Of a stretch of 64,000 nt of DNA, positions 16,891-24,533 are shown piece after piece; within the stretch, counting starts at the first letter, position 1; the number at the start of each line of letters is the position of its first letter. This DNA is from Streptomyces griseus (GTDB lineage Bacteria > Actinomycetota > Actinomycetes > Streptomycetales > Streptomycetaceae). Under the pieces are notes generated by a model. The model was not told the origin of the DNA and made no database searches. It saw only the letters and a program-made list of their open reading frames with translations. Location: NCBI RefSeq assembly GCF_001715295.1, contig NZ_MDKB01000002.1:1448313-1512312 (forward strand), written 5' to 3'. A program made the position numbers and the translations under genes.

Positions 16891-18348
16891 GTGTCCGAAC
16901 AGCACCAGCAGCCGGACGTCCCTGTGCTCGAGGAGCAGCGGCTCGACGAGTTCCTGGGCGCCGTACCCGAGCGAGGCCAATGGCGTTACCGGCCCCGGCG
17001 CGTCGGCATGGTCTGGCGCAGCAGGACGTTCCGCGCCGGCGCGGTGATCACCGTGCTCGCACTGTGCGGGCTGATGATCCTGGCGTTGGTCCGCGAACAG
17101 ACCGGCACCCAGGGCTTCGTGGTGGGGCTCGGCCTGGCCGTGCTGCCCGTCCCCGTGCTCATGTCGGCTTTCCGCTGGCTGGACCGGGTGGAGCCGGGGC
17201 CCTGGCGGAACCTGCTGTTCGCCTTCGCCTGGGGCGCGTGCGCGGCCGCCCTCGTCGCGATCACCGCGAACACGTTCGCGACCCGCTGGATAGCGACGGC
17301 CACCGCCGACCCGGCGAGCGCGGACACCCTGGGCGCCACCGTCATCGCCCCGGTCGTCGAGGAGAGCGCCAAGGCCGCCGCAGTCCTGCTGATCTTCCTC
17401 TTCCGGAGACGGGAATTCGGCGGCGTCGTCGACGGGATCGTGGTCGCCGGGTTCGCCGCTACCGGGTTCGCGTTCACCGAGAACATCCTCTACCTGGGCA
17501 ACGCCTTCGGCGAGGACCAGCAGCTGGGGACCACGGGGTTCCCCTCGGTGACGGCCGGGACCTTCTTCGTACGGGCGGTCATGTCACCGTTCGCGCACCC
17601 CCTGTTCACGGTGCTGACCGGCATCGGCTTCGGGATCGCCGCCGTCGGCGGCAGGCGGCACCCGGTGCGCCGGATCGTGCTGCCGGTGCTCGGGCTCCTC
17701 CTCGCCATGGGCCTGCACGCCCTGTGGAACGGCTCGTCGGCCCTCGGCGCGTACGGCTTCTACGTGGTGTACGGCGCGGTCATGGTCCCGGCCTTCGGCC
17801 TGGTGACCTGGCTGGCGATCTGGTCACGCCAGCGGGAGCTCCGTACGCTCGCCGGCGAGTTGCCCGTCTACGCGGCGGCGGGCTGGCTCACCCCCGCCGA
17901 GCCGGTCGCCCTGGCGTCGATGCGGGCGCGGGGCATGGCCCGTGACATGGCCAGGCACTGGAACAGCCACCCGGACCGTGCCCGGGGCAGGGCCGCGGCC
18001 CGCGCGGTCGCCGAGTACGAGCTGTTCGCGACCTCGCTGGCGATGCTGCGCCGCAGGGCCCGCCACGACGGGGCGGGCCATGAGTTCGCCGCACGGGAGC
18101 AGGAGTTGCTGCACCATCTGTGGCAGCGCCGGGAGGTCGCGGGCCCGGCCCTGACGTACGCGGCCCATGCGACGGGCCGGATACGCGCCCACCGGATGCC
18201 TCCGCCCGGCCCGTTTCCCCACCAACGGCCCTCCGCCGGGACGTATCCGCAGCAGCTCCCGCCGCCGCACCGGCACTACGGCGGCCACAACCCCTATCTG
18301 CAGACCGGCGGTCAGCGGCCGGAGGGTGAGCACCCGCCGCCCCGGTAG
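16891..18348 (+). CDS. PrsW-family intramembrane metalloprotease
   Basis: A 485-aa polytopic membrane protein with about 7-8 helices in its first 310 residues. The PrsW/CPBP-like catalytic motifs are visible: EESAK (about 156), ENILYLG (about 196), a conserved His in PFAHPLF (about 235) and LHALWNG (about 275). PrsW in Bacillus cleaves the anti-sigma factor RsiW within the membrane, so this one may process a membrane-bound regulator. The cytoplasmic C-terminal half is helical, then Pro/His/Gly-rich. It starts at GTG 16891. It is independent of trmB (150-bp gap). Confidence 0.85.
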   Translation: MSEQHQQPDVPVLEEQRLDEFLGAVPERGQWRYRPRRVGMVWRSRTFRAGAVITVLALCGLMILALVREQTGTQGFVVGLGLAVLPVPVLMSAFRWLDRVEPGPWRNLLFAFAWGACAAALVAITANTFATRWIATATADPASADTLGATVIAPVVEESAKAAAVLLIFLFRRREFGGVVDGIVVAGFAATGFAFTENILYLGNAFGEDQQLGTTGFPSVTAGTFFVRAVMSPFAHPLFTVLTGIGFGIAAVGGRRHPVRRIVLPVLGLLLAMGLHALWNGSSALGAYGFYVVYGAVMVPAFGLVTWLAIWSRQRELRTLAGELPVYAAAGWLTPAEPVALASMRARGMARDMARHWNSHPDRARGRAAARAVAEYELFATSLAMLRRRARHDGAGHEFAAREQELLHHLWQRREVAGPALTYAAHATGRIRAHRMPPPGPFPHQRPSAGTYPQQLPPPHRHYGGHNPYLQTGGQRPEGEHPPPR

Positions 18349-18382
18349 GCCTGGCGGAGTCCCCGGCCCGCACAAGGCTGAC

Positions 18383-18620
18383 GCGGCCGCACACCCGGCA
18401 GACGCCGGGCCGGCACCCGCGGCCCCGAACCGGCGGACGGGCACCCCCACGGGCGGATCGACGGTGGCGCGGACCGGCGGAAGCCGAGCCGGCACCCGCG
18501 GCTCCGGACCGGTCGGCACCCGCGCGGCCGCACACCCGGCAGACGCCGGGCCGGCACCCGCGGCCCCGAACCGGCGGGCGGGCACCCCCACGGGCGGGTC
18601 GACGCAGGCGCGGACCGGCG
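18383..18620. repeat. Two-copy direct repeat after the PrsW gene
   Basis: A block of about 97 bp at 18383-18480 (starting GCGGCCGCACACCCGGCAGA) recurs at 18524-18620 with few mismatches, offset 141 bp. A third, shorter echo (GCGCGGACCGGCG) follows at about 18607-18640. The 141-bp offset is a multiple of three, so it might be a decayed coding extension, but no frame carries a plausible protein. The whole 18349-18783 gap lacks a supportable gene. Confidence 0.7.
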
Positions 18621-18783
18621 CAGGCGCGGACCGGCGGACGCCGAGCCGGCACCTGCGGCCCCCGGACCGACCGACCTGCCGGCAGCCGCGCGGCCGCGCC
18701 GTACGCAGACCGGCGGCCCTGACGTCGGGGGGTGTGCGTCAGGGCCGCCGGGGTTCGGGTGCGCCGTACGCCGGCGCGTGCGG

Positions 18784-19824
18784 TCAGATCGACAGGCCCT
18801 TGCTGCGCAGCCAGCTCATGGGGTCGATGCCCGAGCCGTCCGCGGTGTGGACCTCGAGGTGGAGGTGCGGGCCCGTCACGTTGCCGGTGGCGCCGACGCG
18901 TCCGATGGTGTCGCCGGTGTTGACCGTCTGACCGGCCGTGACGTCCATCGAGGACTGGTGGCAGTACCAGACCTCCGTACCGTCCTCGAGCTCGAGGACC
19001 GTGCGGTAGCCGTACGAGCCGGACCAGCCGGCCGACTTCACCGTTCCGCCGTGGACCGCCTTGACCGGCGTACCGGTCGGTGCGGCGAAGTCCAGCCCGG
19101 TGTGGTAGCCGGAGGACCACATCGAACCGGCCTGACCGTAGGTCGACGTGATCGTGTACGAGGAGGTGGGGATGGCGTAACTGGCGGCGAGCTTGGCGAG
19201 GCGCTCGGCCTCGGCCTTCTTCCTCGCAGCCTCCTCCGCGGCCTTCTTCTCGGCCGCGGCCTCGGCCTCGGCCTTGCTCTGCTGCTTCGCGGCCTGGGCT
19301 GCGGCCTCCTCGGCTGCGGCCTTCTCCTCCGCGGCCCGTGCCTCGGCATCGGCTCCGGCCTGCTGCTGCTCGGCCTGCTGGAGGATGCGCGCCCGCAGGG
19401 CTTCACCCGCGTCGGTGGTTCCCCCCTCGGCCTCGGCTGCGGTGATGCCGGCCGTGGTCAGCGGGGCCGACGCGGCCACGGTCTCGTGGTCCGCCTCGGC
19501 CTCGTCGGACATGAAAGCGCCCATGCCGGGAAGGGACTTGGCATCGGGAAGCTTGTCCGCGAGGGAATCGGGAAGAGAGATGGAGACGGGCGGCTTGCTC
19601 TGCGCGGTGGCCATGCCACCCGCGCCGACGGCCGCGATGACACCGACGCCGAGGACGGTGGAGCTACGGGCGAGACCTCGCTGCTTGGCTACGCGGTGCC
19701 TGCCGCGCACGGGGCGGACGGACTCCTCGGTGGGATTCCACTCGCCCCACGTCCTCTCCTCGCCACCGGACGAGGCGGTCATGAAGGGTGACGGGGCCTC
19801 GGGGGCAGGGTGATTCGACGCCAC
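18784..19824 (-). CDS. Secreted M23 peptidase (cell-wall endopeptidase)
   Basis: A 346-aa protein. A basic N-terminal region is followed by a hydrophobic segment (about 55-75, STVLGVGVIAAVGAGGMATA) for export. An Ala/Glu/Lys coiled coil (about 130-215) precedes an M23 domain with GYHTGLDFAAPTGTPV (zinc ligands H and D) and HLHLEVH. The family hydrolyses peptidoglycan cross-links outside the membrane. GTG 19824 is preceded by AGGAG. The leader contains a ydaO riboswitch, so expression should fall when c-di-AMP is high. Confidence 0.9.
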   Translation of the reverse strand: MASNHPAPEAPSPFMTASSGGEERTWGEWNPTEESVRPVRGRHRVAKQRGLARSSTVLGVGVIAAVGAGGMATAQSKPPVSISLPDSLADKLPDAKSLPGMGAFMSDEAEADHETVAASAPLTTAGITAAEAEGGTTDAGEALRARILQQAEQQQAGADAEARAAEEKAAAEEAAAQAAKQQSKAEAEAAAEKKAAEEAARKKAEAERLAKLAASYAIPTSSYTITSTYGQAGSMWSSGYHTGLDFAAPTGTPVKAVHGGTVKSAGWSGSYGYRTVLELEDGTEVWYCHQSSMDVTAGQTVNTGDTIGRVGATGNVTGPHLHLEVHTADGSGIDPMSWLRSKGLSI

Positions 19825-19850
19825 GTGGGCGCACTCCTTTCCTTCCTTCT

Positions 19851-20005
19851 CGCCTACCGGGTTAGCTGACGGGTTCGGAGCAGGAAGGTCTCCTACGGGT
19901 CCCTTCGTCTCTCACGAGACGCAGGTGCCCGATTCACCCCATGTAGGTGGTTCCCCGGTTCCCTTGCGGAATTCGGCGCTCGCGCACGGTGCCGCCTCTG
20001 GCGAC
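19851..20005 (-). promoter_or_regulatory. c-di-AMP riboswitch (ydaO-yuaA)
   Basis: Minus-strand leader RNA of the M23 gene. Hallmarks of the family are present in order: AGGGAACCGGGGAACC, then GGGGTGAATCGGGCA, a hairpin, then CTCCGAACCCGTCAGCTAAC and the closing GTAGGCG that pairs with the 5' GTCGCC. In Streptomyces this riboswitch sits upstream of resuscitation-promoting factors and cell-wall hydrolases and switches them off on binding c-di-AMP. The boundaries are approximate. Confidence 0.9.
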
Positions 20006-20033
20006 GACTGGGACAACCGCGCTGCGTTATCGA

Positions 20034-20063
20034 ACGTTAATAGAGACCAGGGCCCGATTCCAA
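20034..20063 (-). promoter_or_regulatory. Candidate promoter for the riboswitch-M23 unit
   Basis: On the minus strand TTGGAA (20058-20063) and TAACGT (20034-20039) are 18 bp apart, about 30 bp before the riboswitch. The region is AT-rich by local standards. The remaining sequence up to 20222 shows no gene. Confidence 0.5.
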
Positions 20064-20222
20064 GCCGTTCCAAGTGATCATTCACGCCTCCGGCCTGCAC
20101 GTTCATGGGTGAAACGGTCGCAAACGGGCGAGTTGAGCACCCTCTCACGGGTAGGCAATTTCTGACGGTGTGTCAAATGTTATGCGGAGCGGCGTCCTTC
20201 GGTCACGGACAGTCGCAGGCGG

Positions 20223-21380
20223 TCATCCCTCGCCCCTGCCCACGATCTTCACCGTGGTCCGCCGCTCCGGCTGCCCCCGGGCGGGACGCCCGACCGCCAG
20301 GAGCGCCATGTCGTCCGTCGACCGGCCCCCGGTGTGCAGCCGTACGTCATCGGTGAGCGCGGAGAGCAACTCGTCGGGTCCGGGGAAGATCCGGCCGCGC
20401 AGCCGTTCCGCGGGGTCGTAGAAGGCACCGTCCGCGTTCCGGGCCTCGGAGAGCCCGTCCGTGAACACCAGGAGCGTCGCCCCGGGGGGCATGGCCCACT
20501 CGTCCGACCGGTCCGGCCACACGCCCAGCCCCATCCCGATCGGCAGCGCGGGAGCACTGGGCGACAGCACGTCGAGCGCCCCGTCGCCGTGGAGCAGGAT
20601 CGGCTCGGGGTGACCGCGGTTGACGATGCGCACCGTGTCCGCACCTGCCGGGATCTCGGCGAGTACGGCGGTGACGAACCCCTCCATCGAGTCCAGCCCG
20701 CCACGCCGCGTGCCCTCCCGCGCCAGCGCACGCTCCAGCCTCTGGGCCACGCCCTCCAGCGACAGCTCCTGCTCGGCCGCCTCCCGGAACGCCCCGATCA
20801 CCACGGCCACCGCCCCCACGGCCTCCAGCCCCTTGCCACGCACATCCCCCACGACCAGCCGGACCCCGTGCGGCGTGTCCGCGACGGCGAACAGGTCGCC
20901 GCCGACGAACTCGTCCGCCTGGGCCGCCTCGTACCGCGCCGCGACCAGCAGCCCGCCGATGCGGTCGTCCGGCGCCGGGAGCACCGCACGCATCGCGGTG
21001 GCCGCGATGACGCGGGCCGAGGCCAGCTGTTCGTTGCTGCGCCGCACGACGGCGTTGATGACGAGGGCGAGCCCGGAGACGGTGATCAGGGTGAGCAGGT
21101 CGGTGAGCGGCACGACCCTGGCGAGCGTGCCGTCGGAGAGCCGGATGGCGAGGACGACGAGGACCGCGGCGACCCCGGTGCGGACCGTGCTGGCCATCGA
21201 GAAGAAGGGGGCGGCGAGAAGCGGGGCGGCGGCGAAGAACGGGACGGCCGTGACCGCGGCCGGCGTCACGGTGTCGAAGACGACCCCGACCACGATCATC
21301 AGGGTCGGCAGCCAGCGCACGAGCCGTCGCGCCCGGGGTGTACCGAACGCCGCCCCGGCCCGCTTTTCCCGCTTCCCCAC
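20223..21380 (-). CDS. Membrane-bound SpoIIE-type PP2C phosphatase
   Basis: A 385-aa protein. Four hydrophobic segments in residues 20-130 form an N-terminal membrane region. A SpoIIE/RsbU-like serine phosphatase domain follows (about 155-385) with VGGDLFAV, VVGDVRGKG and RSTDDMALLAVG, the metal-coordinating acidic motifs. It probably dephosphorylates an anti-anti-sigma protein in response to a membrane signal. GTG 21380 is supported by CAGGAG upstream. It lies in the same orientation as the MerR gene behind it (134-bp gap), so cotranscription is possible but not certain. Confidence 0.85.
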   Translation of the reverse strand: MGKREKRAGAAFGTPRARRLVRWLPTLMIVVGVVFDTVTPAAVTAVPFFAAAPLLAAPFFSMASTVRTGVAAVLVVLAIRLSDGTLARVVPLTDLLTLITVSGLALVINAVVRRSNEQLASARVIAATAMRAVLPAPDDRIGGLLVAARYEAAQADEFVGGDLFAVADTPHGVRLVVGDVRGKGLEAVGAVAVVIGAFREAAEQELSLEGVAQRLERALAREGTRRGGLDSMEGFVTAVLAEIPAGADTVRIVNRGHPEPILLHGDGALDVLSPSAPALPIGMGLGVWPDRSDEWAMPPGATLLVFTDGLSEARNADGAFYDPAERLRGRIFPGPDELLSALTDDVRLHTGGRSTDDMALLAVGRPARGQPERRTTVKIVGRGEG

Positions 21381-21514
21381 CTGTGTACTCCTGCCCGGTC
21401 CGCCCACGGCTGCGGACGGTACCGCGCCCCACCCGGGCCGGCCGGAGCCGCGCCGTGCGGCACGCAGCCGTCGGCCGAAGGGAGGAGCACGCCGGAGCCC
21501 CGGCCCTCCGGAGG

Positions 21515-22261
21515 TCAGTCGGAGAGCCGGTGCCACGCGTACATCGTCAGTGCATCCCGTACGAGGACGGCGGTACCGTCCCCGTAGCGATCGTAGTTCT
21601 TTCCGAAGCGCGCGTCGGCGACATACATCTCCCCGATGCCGATGACGTACGACCGGGTGACCGCCGTCGACAGCGAGAGCCACTCGACGTGCCGCCGGGC
21701 GATGTCCTGCACCACCTCGCTGCCCGCGTCCGCCCCGGCCGCGCGGGCTTGTCCGTAGTCCCGGGCGATGGTGTCGTGCGCGTCCTGGAATCCGGTCCGG
21801 TCGGCGGGGCTGAGCCCGCGCCACCACCGGGCGCTCCGCTCGTACGCCTCCCGGCCCCAGCGCCGGGTGACCTCCGCCTCGTGCACCGTGTGGTCGAAGC
21901 CGTCGAACACTTCCTCGGCCATGAGTTCCTTCCCCTCCTCGGTCCTGCGGAGAGTGGTCCGCACCGAGGCGATCTGCCGCCCGATGCGCTCCCGTTCCTC
22001 CTCCAGCAGGCGCAGATGGGCCCTGAGCGCCACCGCGGTGTCCCGCTGCCCCTCCAGTACGTCCCTGATGGCGGGCAGCGACAGCCCGAGCTCCCGCAGC
22101 AGCAAGATGCGCTGCAGCCGGACGAGGGCGTCCTGGTCGTAGTACCGGTAGCCGTTGGACCCGATCCGGCTGGGCGTGAGGAGACCGAGATCTCCGTAGT
22201 GCCGGAGGGTGCGGCTCGTGGTGCCGGCTCTTCCGGCGATTTCCTGGATGGACCACTCCAT
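21515..22261 (-). CDS. MerR-family regulator with TipAS-like domain
   Basis: A 248-aa protein. The MerR winged helix is at 1-70 (EIAGRAGTTSRTLRHYGDLG, then GYRYYDQDALVRLQRI), followed by a dimerisation helix and a C-terminal TipAS-like antibiotic-recognition domain (about 115-248; FDHTVHEAEVTRRWG, FGKNYDRYGDG). TipAL of Streptomyces binds thiopeptides covalently through this domain and activates its own promoter. This protein looks like that family, but its ligand is not known. The operator at 22275-22297 directly precedes the start codon, indicating autoregulation. Confidence 0.87.
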   Translation of the reverse strand: MEWSIQEIAGRAGTTSRTLRHYGDLGLLTPSRIGSNGYRYYDQDALVRLQRILLLRELGLSLPAIRDVLEGQRDTAVALRAHLRLLEEERERIGRQIASVRTTLRRTEEGKELMAEEVFDGFDHTVHEAEVTRRWGREAYERSARWWRGLSPADRTGFQDAHDTIARDYGQARAAGADAGSEVVQDIARRHVEWLSLSTAVTRSYVIGIGEMYVADARFGKNYDRYGDGTAVLVRDALTMYAWHRLSD

Positions 22262-22274
22262 GCCGGAAACGCTA

Positions 22275-22297
22275 GATCTTCACGTAGCGTCAAGGTC
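22275..22297 (-). promoter_or_regulatory. MerR-type operator and promoter
   Basis: GATCTTCACG-TAG-CGTCAAGGTC, read on the plus strand, is a near-perfect dyad (8 of 10 paired) containing TTGACG as a minus-strand -35, only 14 bp before the MerR start codon. Such dyads between the -35 and -10 are the standard MerR target. Confidence 0.65.
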
Positions 22298-22349
22298 CAG
22301 CGCGCCGGGCAGAATCTCTTGCCGCCGAGCAGGTGCTTACAGGCAGACG

Positions 22350-22387
22350 ACGGAGGCCCGGATCCTTGGAAGGATCCGGGCCTCCGT
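22350..22387 (-). terminator. Terminator of tRNA-fMet
   Basis: Perfect 16-bp stem: ACGGAGGCCCGGATCC (22350-22365) with its complement at 22372-22387, 6-nt loop. It lies 6 bp after the tRNA 3' end on the minus strand. Confidence 0.85.
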
Positions 22388-22393
22388 CTTCAG

Positions 22394-22467
22394 TAGCGGG
22401 GACAGGATTTGAACCTGCGACCTCTGGGTTATGAGCCCAGCGAGCTACCGAGCTGCTCCACCCCGCG
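22394..22467 (-). tRNA. tRNA-fMet (CAT), initiator
   Basis: A 74-nt cloverleaf on the minus strand. The anticodon loop CTCATAA is closed by three consecutive G-C pairs (GGG/CCC), the initiator hallmark. The first acceptor pair is mismatched (C1/T72), as formylation requires. The T-loop TTCGAAT is canonical. The 3' CCA is not encoded. Confidence 0.95.
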
Positions 22468-23112
22468 TCGTTGTGATGACAACTCTACGGCATCCGCGAG
22501 GCTCTGCCGACCACGTACGGCCGCCACTCCGTCGAACGACCTGCCGTCCGGACCTCCGCCCGCCAGGCGTTTCGCCCCAACACCGCATATATAAAAGGCC
22601 GTTGATGTGCGCGGGAGGTATTCAAGGGCGGGTGCAGCTTCTCCCACGATCGTGCACGAGGCCTGTCGTGGGAGCCCTCGGGACGAACCCACCGCTCGGA
22701 CCCGCCCCCTCCCCCGCGTCCCCCTTCGCCTCTGCGGATCGCTCTCGCGGGCGGAGCGTTCGGCGCGGTGAGGGACGGGCCGCCCACCTGGTCAGCGCCG
22801 CGCCGACGCGGCCTCGGGAGACCGAGCAGACGTACGATCCGCACGACCTCTTCCACGCGATCCCGCGCGTCGAACCCGCCCCACCGCACCGACCTTCGGG
22901 CCGGGCGGCGTAATACCGGGGGAAAGCCGTGCTGGGAGGGTTACAGTCTGCATGCACCGCATGATGATCCGGCCGCCCGCGAGGCGGCGCGGCACCGGTT
23001 GCGGCACATCGTCGCCGTACCGGTCGGGACCCTTCCGGTCATTCCACCGGCGGCCCGGTCGCGGGGCTCTTCACCACACCTACCTACGTCACACCTACGT
23101 ACAGGACACTCG
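22468..23112. other. Intergenic region upstream of tRNA-fMet
   Basis: In this 645-bp gap I see no gene. An isolated AT-rich motif (CATATATAAAAGG, 22586-22598) may be part of the minus-strand tRNA promoter, but no matching -35 is apparent. Otherwise it looks like unstructured high-GC sequence. Confidence 0.4.
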
Positions 23113-23262
23113 ATGACCGACATGCCCGCATCCACGACGCAGCGGCACACCGACGGCTCGGCCGCGGCCACGGAGACGGGCGCGGCCCCGCTTCCCACGC
23201 CCCAGTACGCGGGGCTGTTCGTCGAGCCCGACCTGCCGCCGTTCACCGACGAGACGGAGTGA
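23113..23262 (+). CDS. Small hypothetical acidic peptide (49 aa)
   Basis: It opens with ATG 23113 after AGGA and ends at TGA 23260-23262. The N-terminal half is rich in Thr/Ala/Ser, and the C-terminal half is a compact, non-random string: PTPQYAGLFVEPDLPPFTDE. There is no signal peptide or Cys. It could be a leader-like peptide or a short conserved protein; nothing nearby points to a modification system. Function unknown. Confidence 0.4.
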   Translation: MTDMPASTTQRHTDGSAAATETGAAPLPTPQYAGLFVEPDLPPFTDETE

Positions 23263-23426
23263 CCGGGGACGTGCGACCGGCGGTCGGCGCGCGGCCTGCG
23301 GGCGCGTCACCCGGAGACCTGTGACGGGGGACGTGTGACCGGCCCGGGGGCGACGGGCGCGTCGCCGGCCCCGGACCAGCCGGCCCCCACGGGTGACCGG
23401 GCGGCCCGCACGGTCGTTGGAAGGCC

Positions 23427-23648
23427 ATGCGCATCCGTATCGGCGTGGTCGTCCTCGCAGTGGCCCTGCTCGTCGCCGCCTTCCTGTCCAGCATCCCGAG
23501 CGAGGCCGAGACGGAAGAGGCCTGCCGGCGGGCACTCGACAACACCTCGACGGTCACCGACCGGCCCGACGCCTGCCAGGACGTGTCGGCACGGACGTAC
23601 CGCACGTTCCTCCTCATGTACGAGCTGAGGGAGGAGGGCCTGGACTGA
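23427..23648 (+). CDS. Small exported or membrane-anchored hypothetical protein (73 aa)
   Basis: ATG 23427 begins a single strongly hydrophobic segment (residues 3-22, RIGVVVLAVALLVAAFLSSI) after one or two basic residues, then a charged 50-residue domain with two Cys (EEACRRALD and DACQD) that could form a disulphide outside the cell. No family was recognised. It lies between a small ORF and a transposon relic in an accessory-looking patch. Confidence 0.55.
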   Translation: MRIRIGVVVLAVALLVAAFLSSIPSEAETEEACRRALDNTSTVTDRPDACQDVSARTYRTFLLMYELREEGLD

Positions 23649-23657
23649 GGGTCGGCC

Positions 23658-23689
23658 GCATTTCCCGCTGGATCAGCGCGCGGCGTCAG
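23658..23689. mobile_element. Relic of the MITE at 49292 (left end only)
   Basis: These 32 bases (GCATTTCCCGCTGGATCAGC and the following 12) match the inner left end of the 162-bp MITE at 49304-49335 with only three mismatches. The terminal repeat itself is eroded and no right end was found before the next gene. It appears to be a fossil of the same or a related element. Confidence 0.55.
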
Positions 23690-23856
23690 CCACGGGTACG
23701 GGACACGCGGGAGGCCGGTGGCCACGCCCGGCGCACTCGCCGTGCCCTGTACGGCACCCGGCAGGACGACCTGCTCCTGCGGTGGGGTGCGGTCACCGCG
23801 TTCCCACCGTCCTGGACTGCCCACCGTCAGGACTGCGCGGTGGGTAACCTGACCTG

Positions 23857-24267
23857 ATGGACAAGGCGTTGGACGACGGGCCGTTCTTCCACGGCACCAA
23901 GGCCGAGCTGCGGGCCGGAGATCACCTCACTGCGGGTTTCCGGTCCAACTACCGGCCCGACATCGTGATGAACCACATCTACTTCACCGCGTTGCGCGAC
24001 GGCGCGGGCCTGGCCGCCGAACTCGCCGCCGGCGACGGCACCCCCCGCGTGTATCTCGTCGAACCGACCGGAAGCTTCGAGAACGACCCCAACGTCACCG
24101 ACAAGAAGTTCCCCGGCAATCCCACCCGCTCCTACCGCAGCAGGGAACCGCTCCGGATCGTCGGCGAGGTCACCGACTGGACGCGGCAGACACCCGAAGC
24201 ACTCCAGGCGTGGCGCGACCGGCTGGCCGCCATGCGTCTCGACGGCCGGGCCGAGATCATCAACTGA
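23857..24267 (+). CDS. arr: NAD(+)-rifampin ADP-ribosyltransferase
   Basis: A 136-aa protein, full length for the Arr family. It contains FFHGTKAELRAGDHLTAGF near the N-terminus, then NHIYFTALRDGAGLAAELA, VYLVEPTG and the family block KKFPGNPTRSYRSREPLRI. Arr transfers ADP-ribose from NAD+ to the 23-hydroxyl of rifamycins, abolishing RNA polymerase binding. It appears as a single gene without a rifamycin cluster. ATG 23857 is preceded by only a weak ribosome-binding site. The flanking MITE relic and small ORFs suggest a locus prone to insertion, but base composition is normal. Confidence 0.93.
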   Translation: MDKALDDGPFFHGTKAELRAGDHLTAGFRSNYRPDIVMNHIYFTALRDGAGLAAELAAGDGTPRVYLVEPTGSFENDPNVTDKKFPGNPTRSYRSREPLRIVGEVTDWTRQTPEALQAWRDRLAAMRLDGRAEIIN

Positions 24268-24291
24268 GGCTGCCGCCCCTCCCGAACGACG

Positions 24292-24327
24292 GAGCGCCCC
24301 TTCCGGCCGAAACAGGAAAGGGCGCTC
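24292..24327 (-). terminator. Terminator of tRNA-Lys
   Basis: GAGCGCCC (24292-24299) pairs with GGGCGCTC (24320-24327), extended inward by TTCC/GGAA after one mismatch. It lies downstream of tRNA-Lys on the minus strand and could also end arr transcription on the plus strand. Confidence 0.7.
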
Positions 24328-24365
24328 AGTACCAGGTCGGCGGGGGTGCGTCCCGCCGTGATCGG

Positions 24366-24439
24366 TAGGCCGTGTGGGACTCGAACCCACAACCAACGGA
24401 TTAAAAGTCCGCTGCTCTGACCAATTGAGCTAACGGCCC
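24366..24439 (-). tRNA. tRNA-Lys (TTT)
   Basis: A 74-nt cloverleaf on the minus strand: acceptor GGGCCGT with ACGGCCT (G1-T72 wobble), anticodon loop CTTTTAA giving TTT, T-loop TTCGAGT. The CCA end is not encoded. Confidence 0.95.
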
Positions 24440-24533
24440 CTGATGGATCACCCCCCGAGCATAGCTGCCCCGAGCCCGGCAGCCGATCGGGTATCGGGTG
24501 CCGGGCCGTGGCGCGCCGGGGCCGGGGCGGGTC

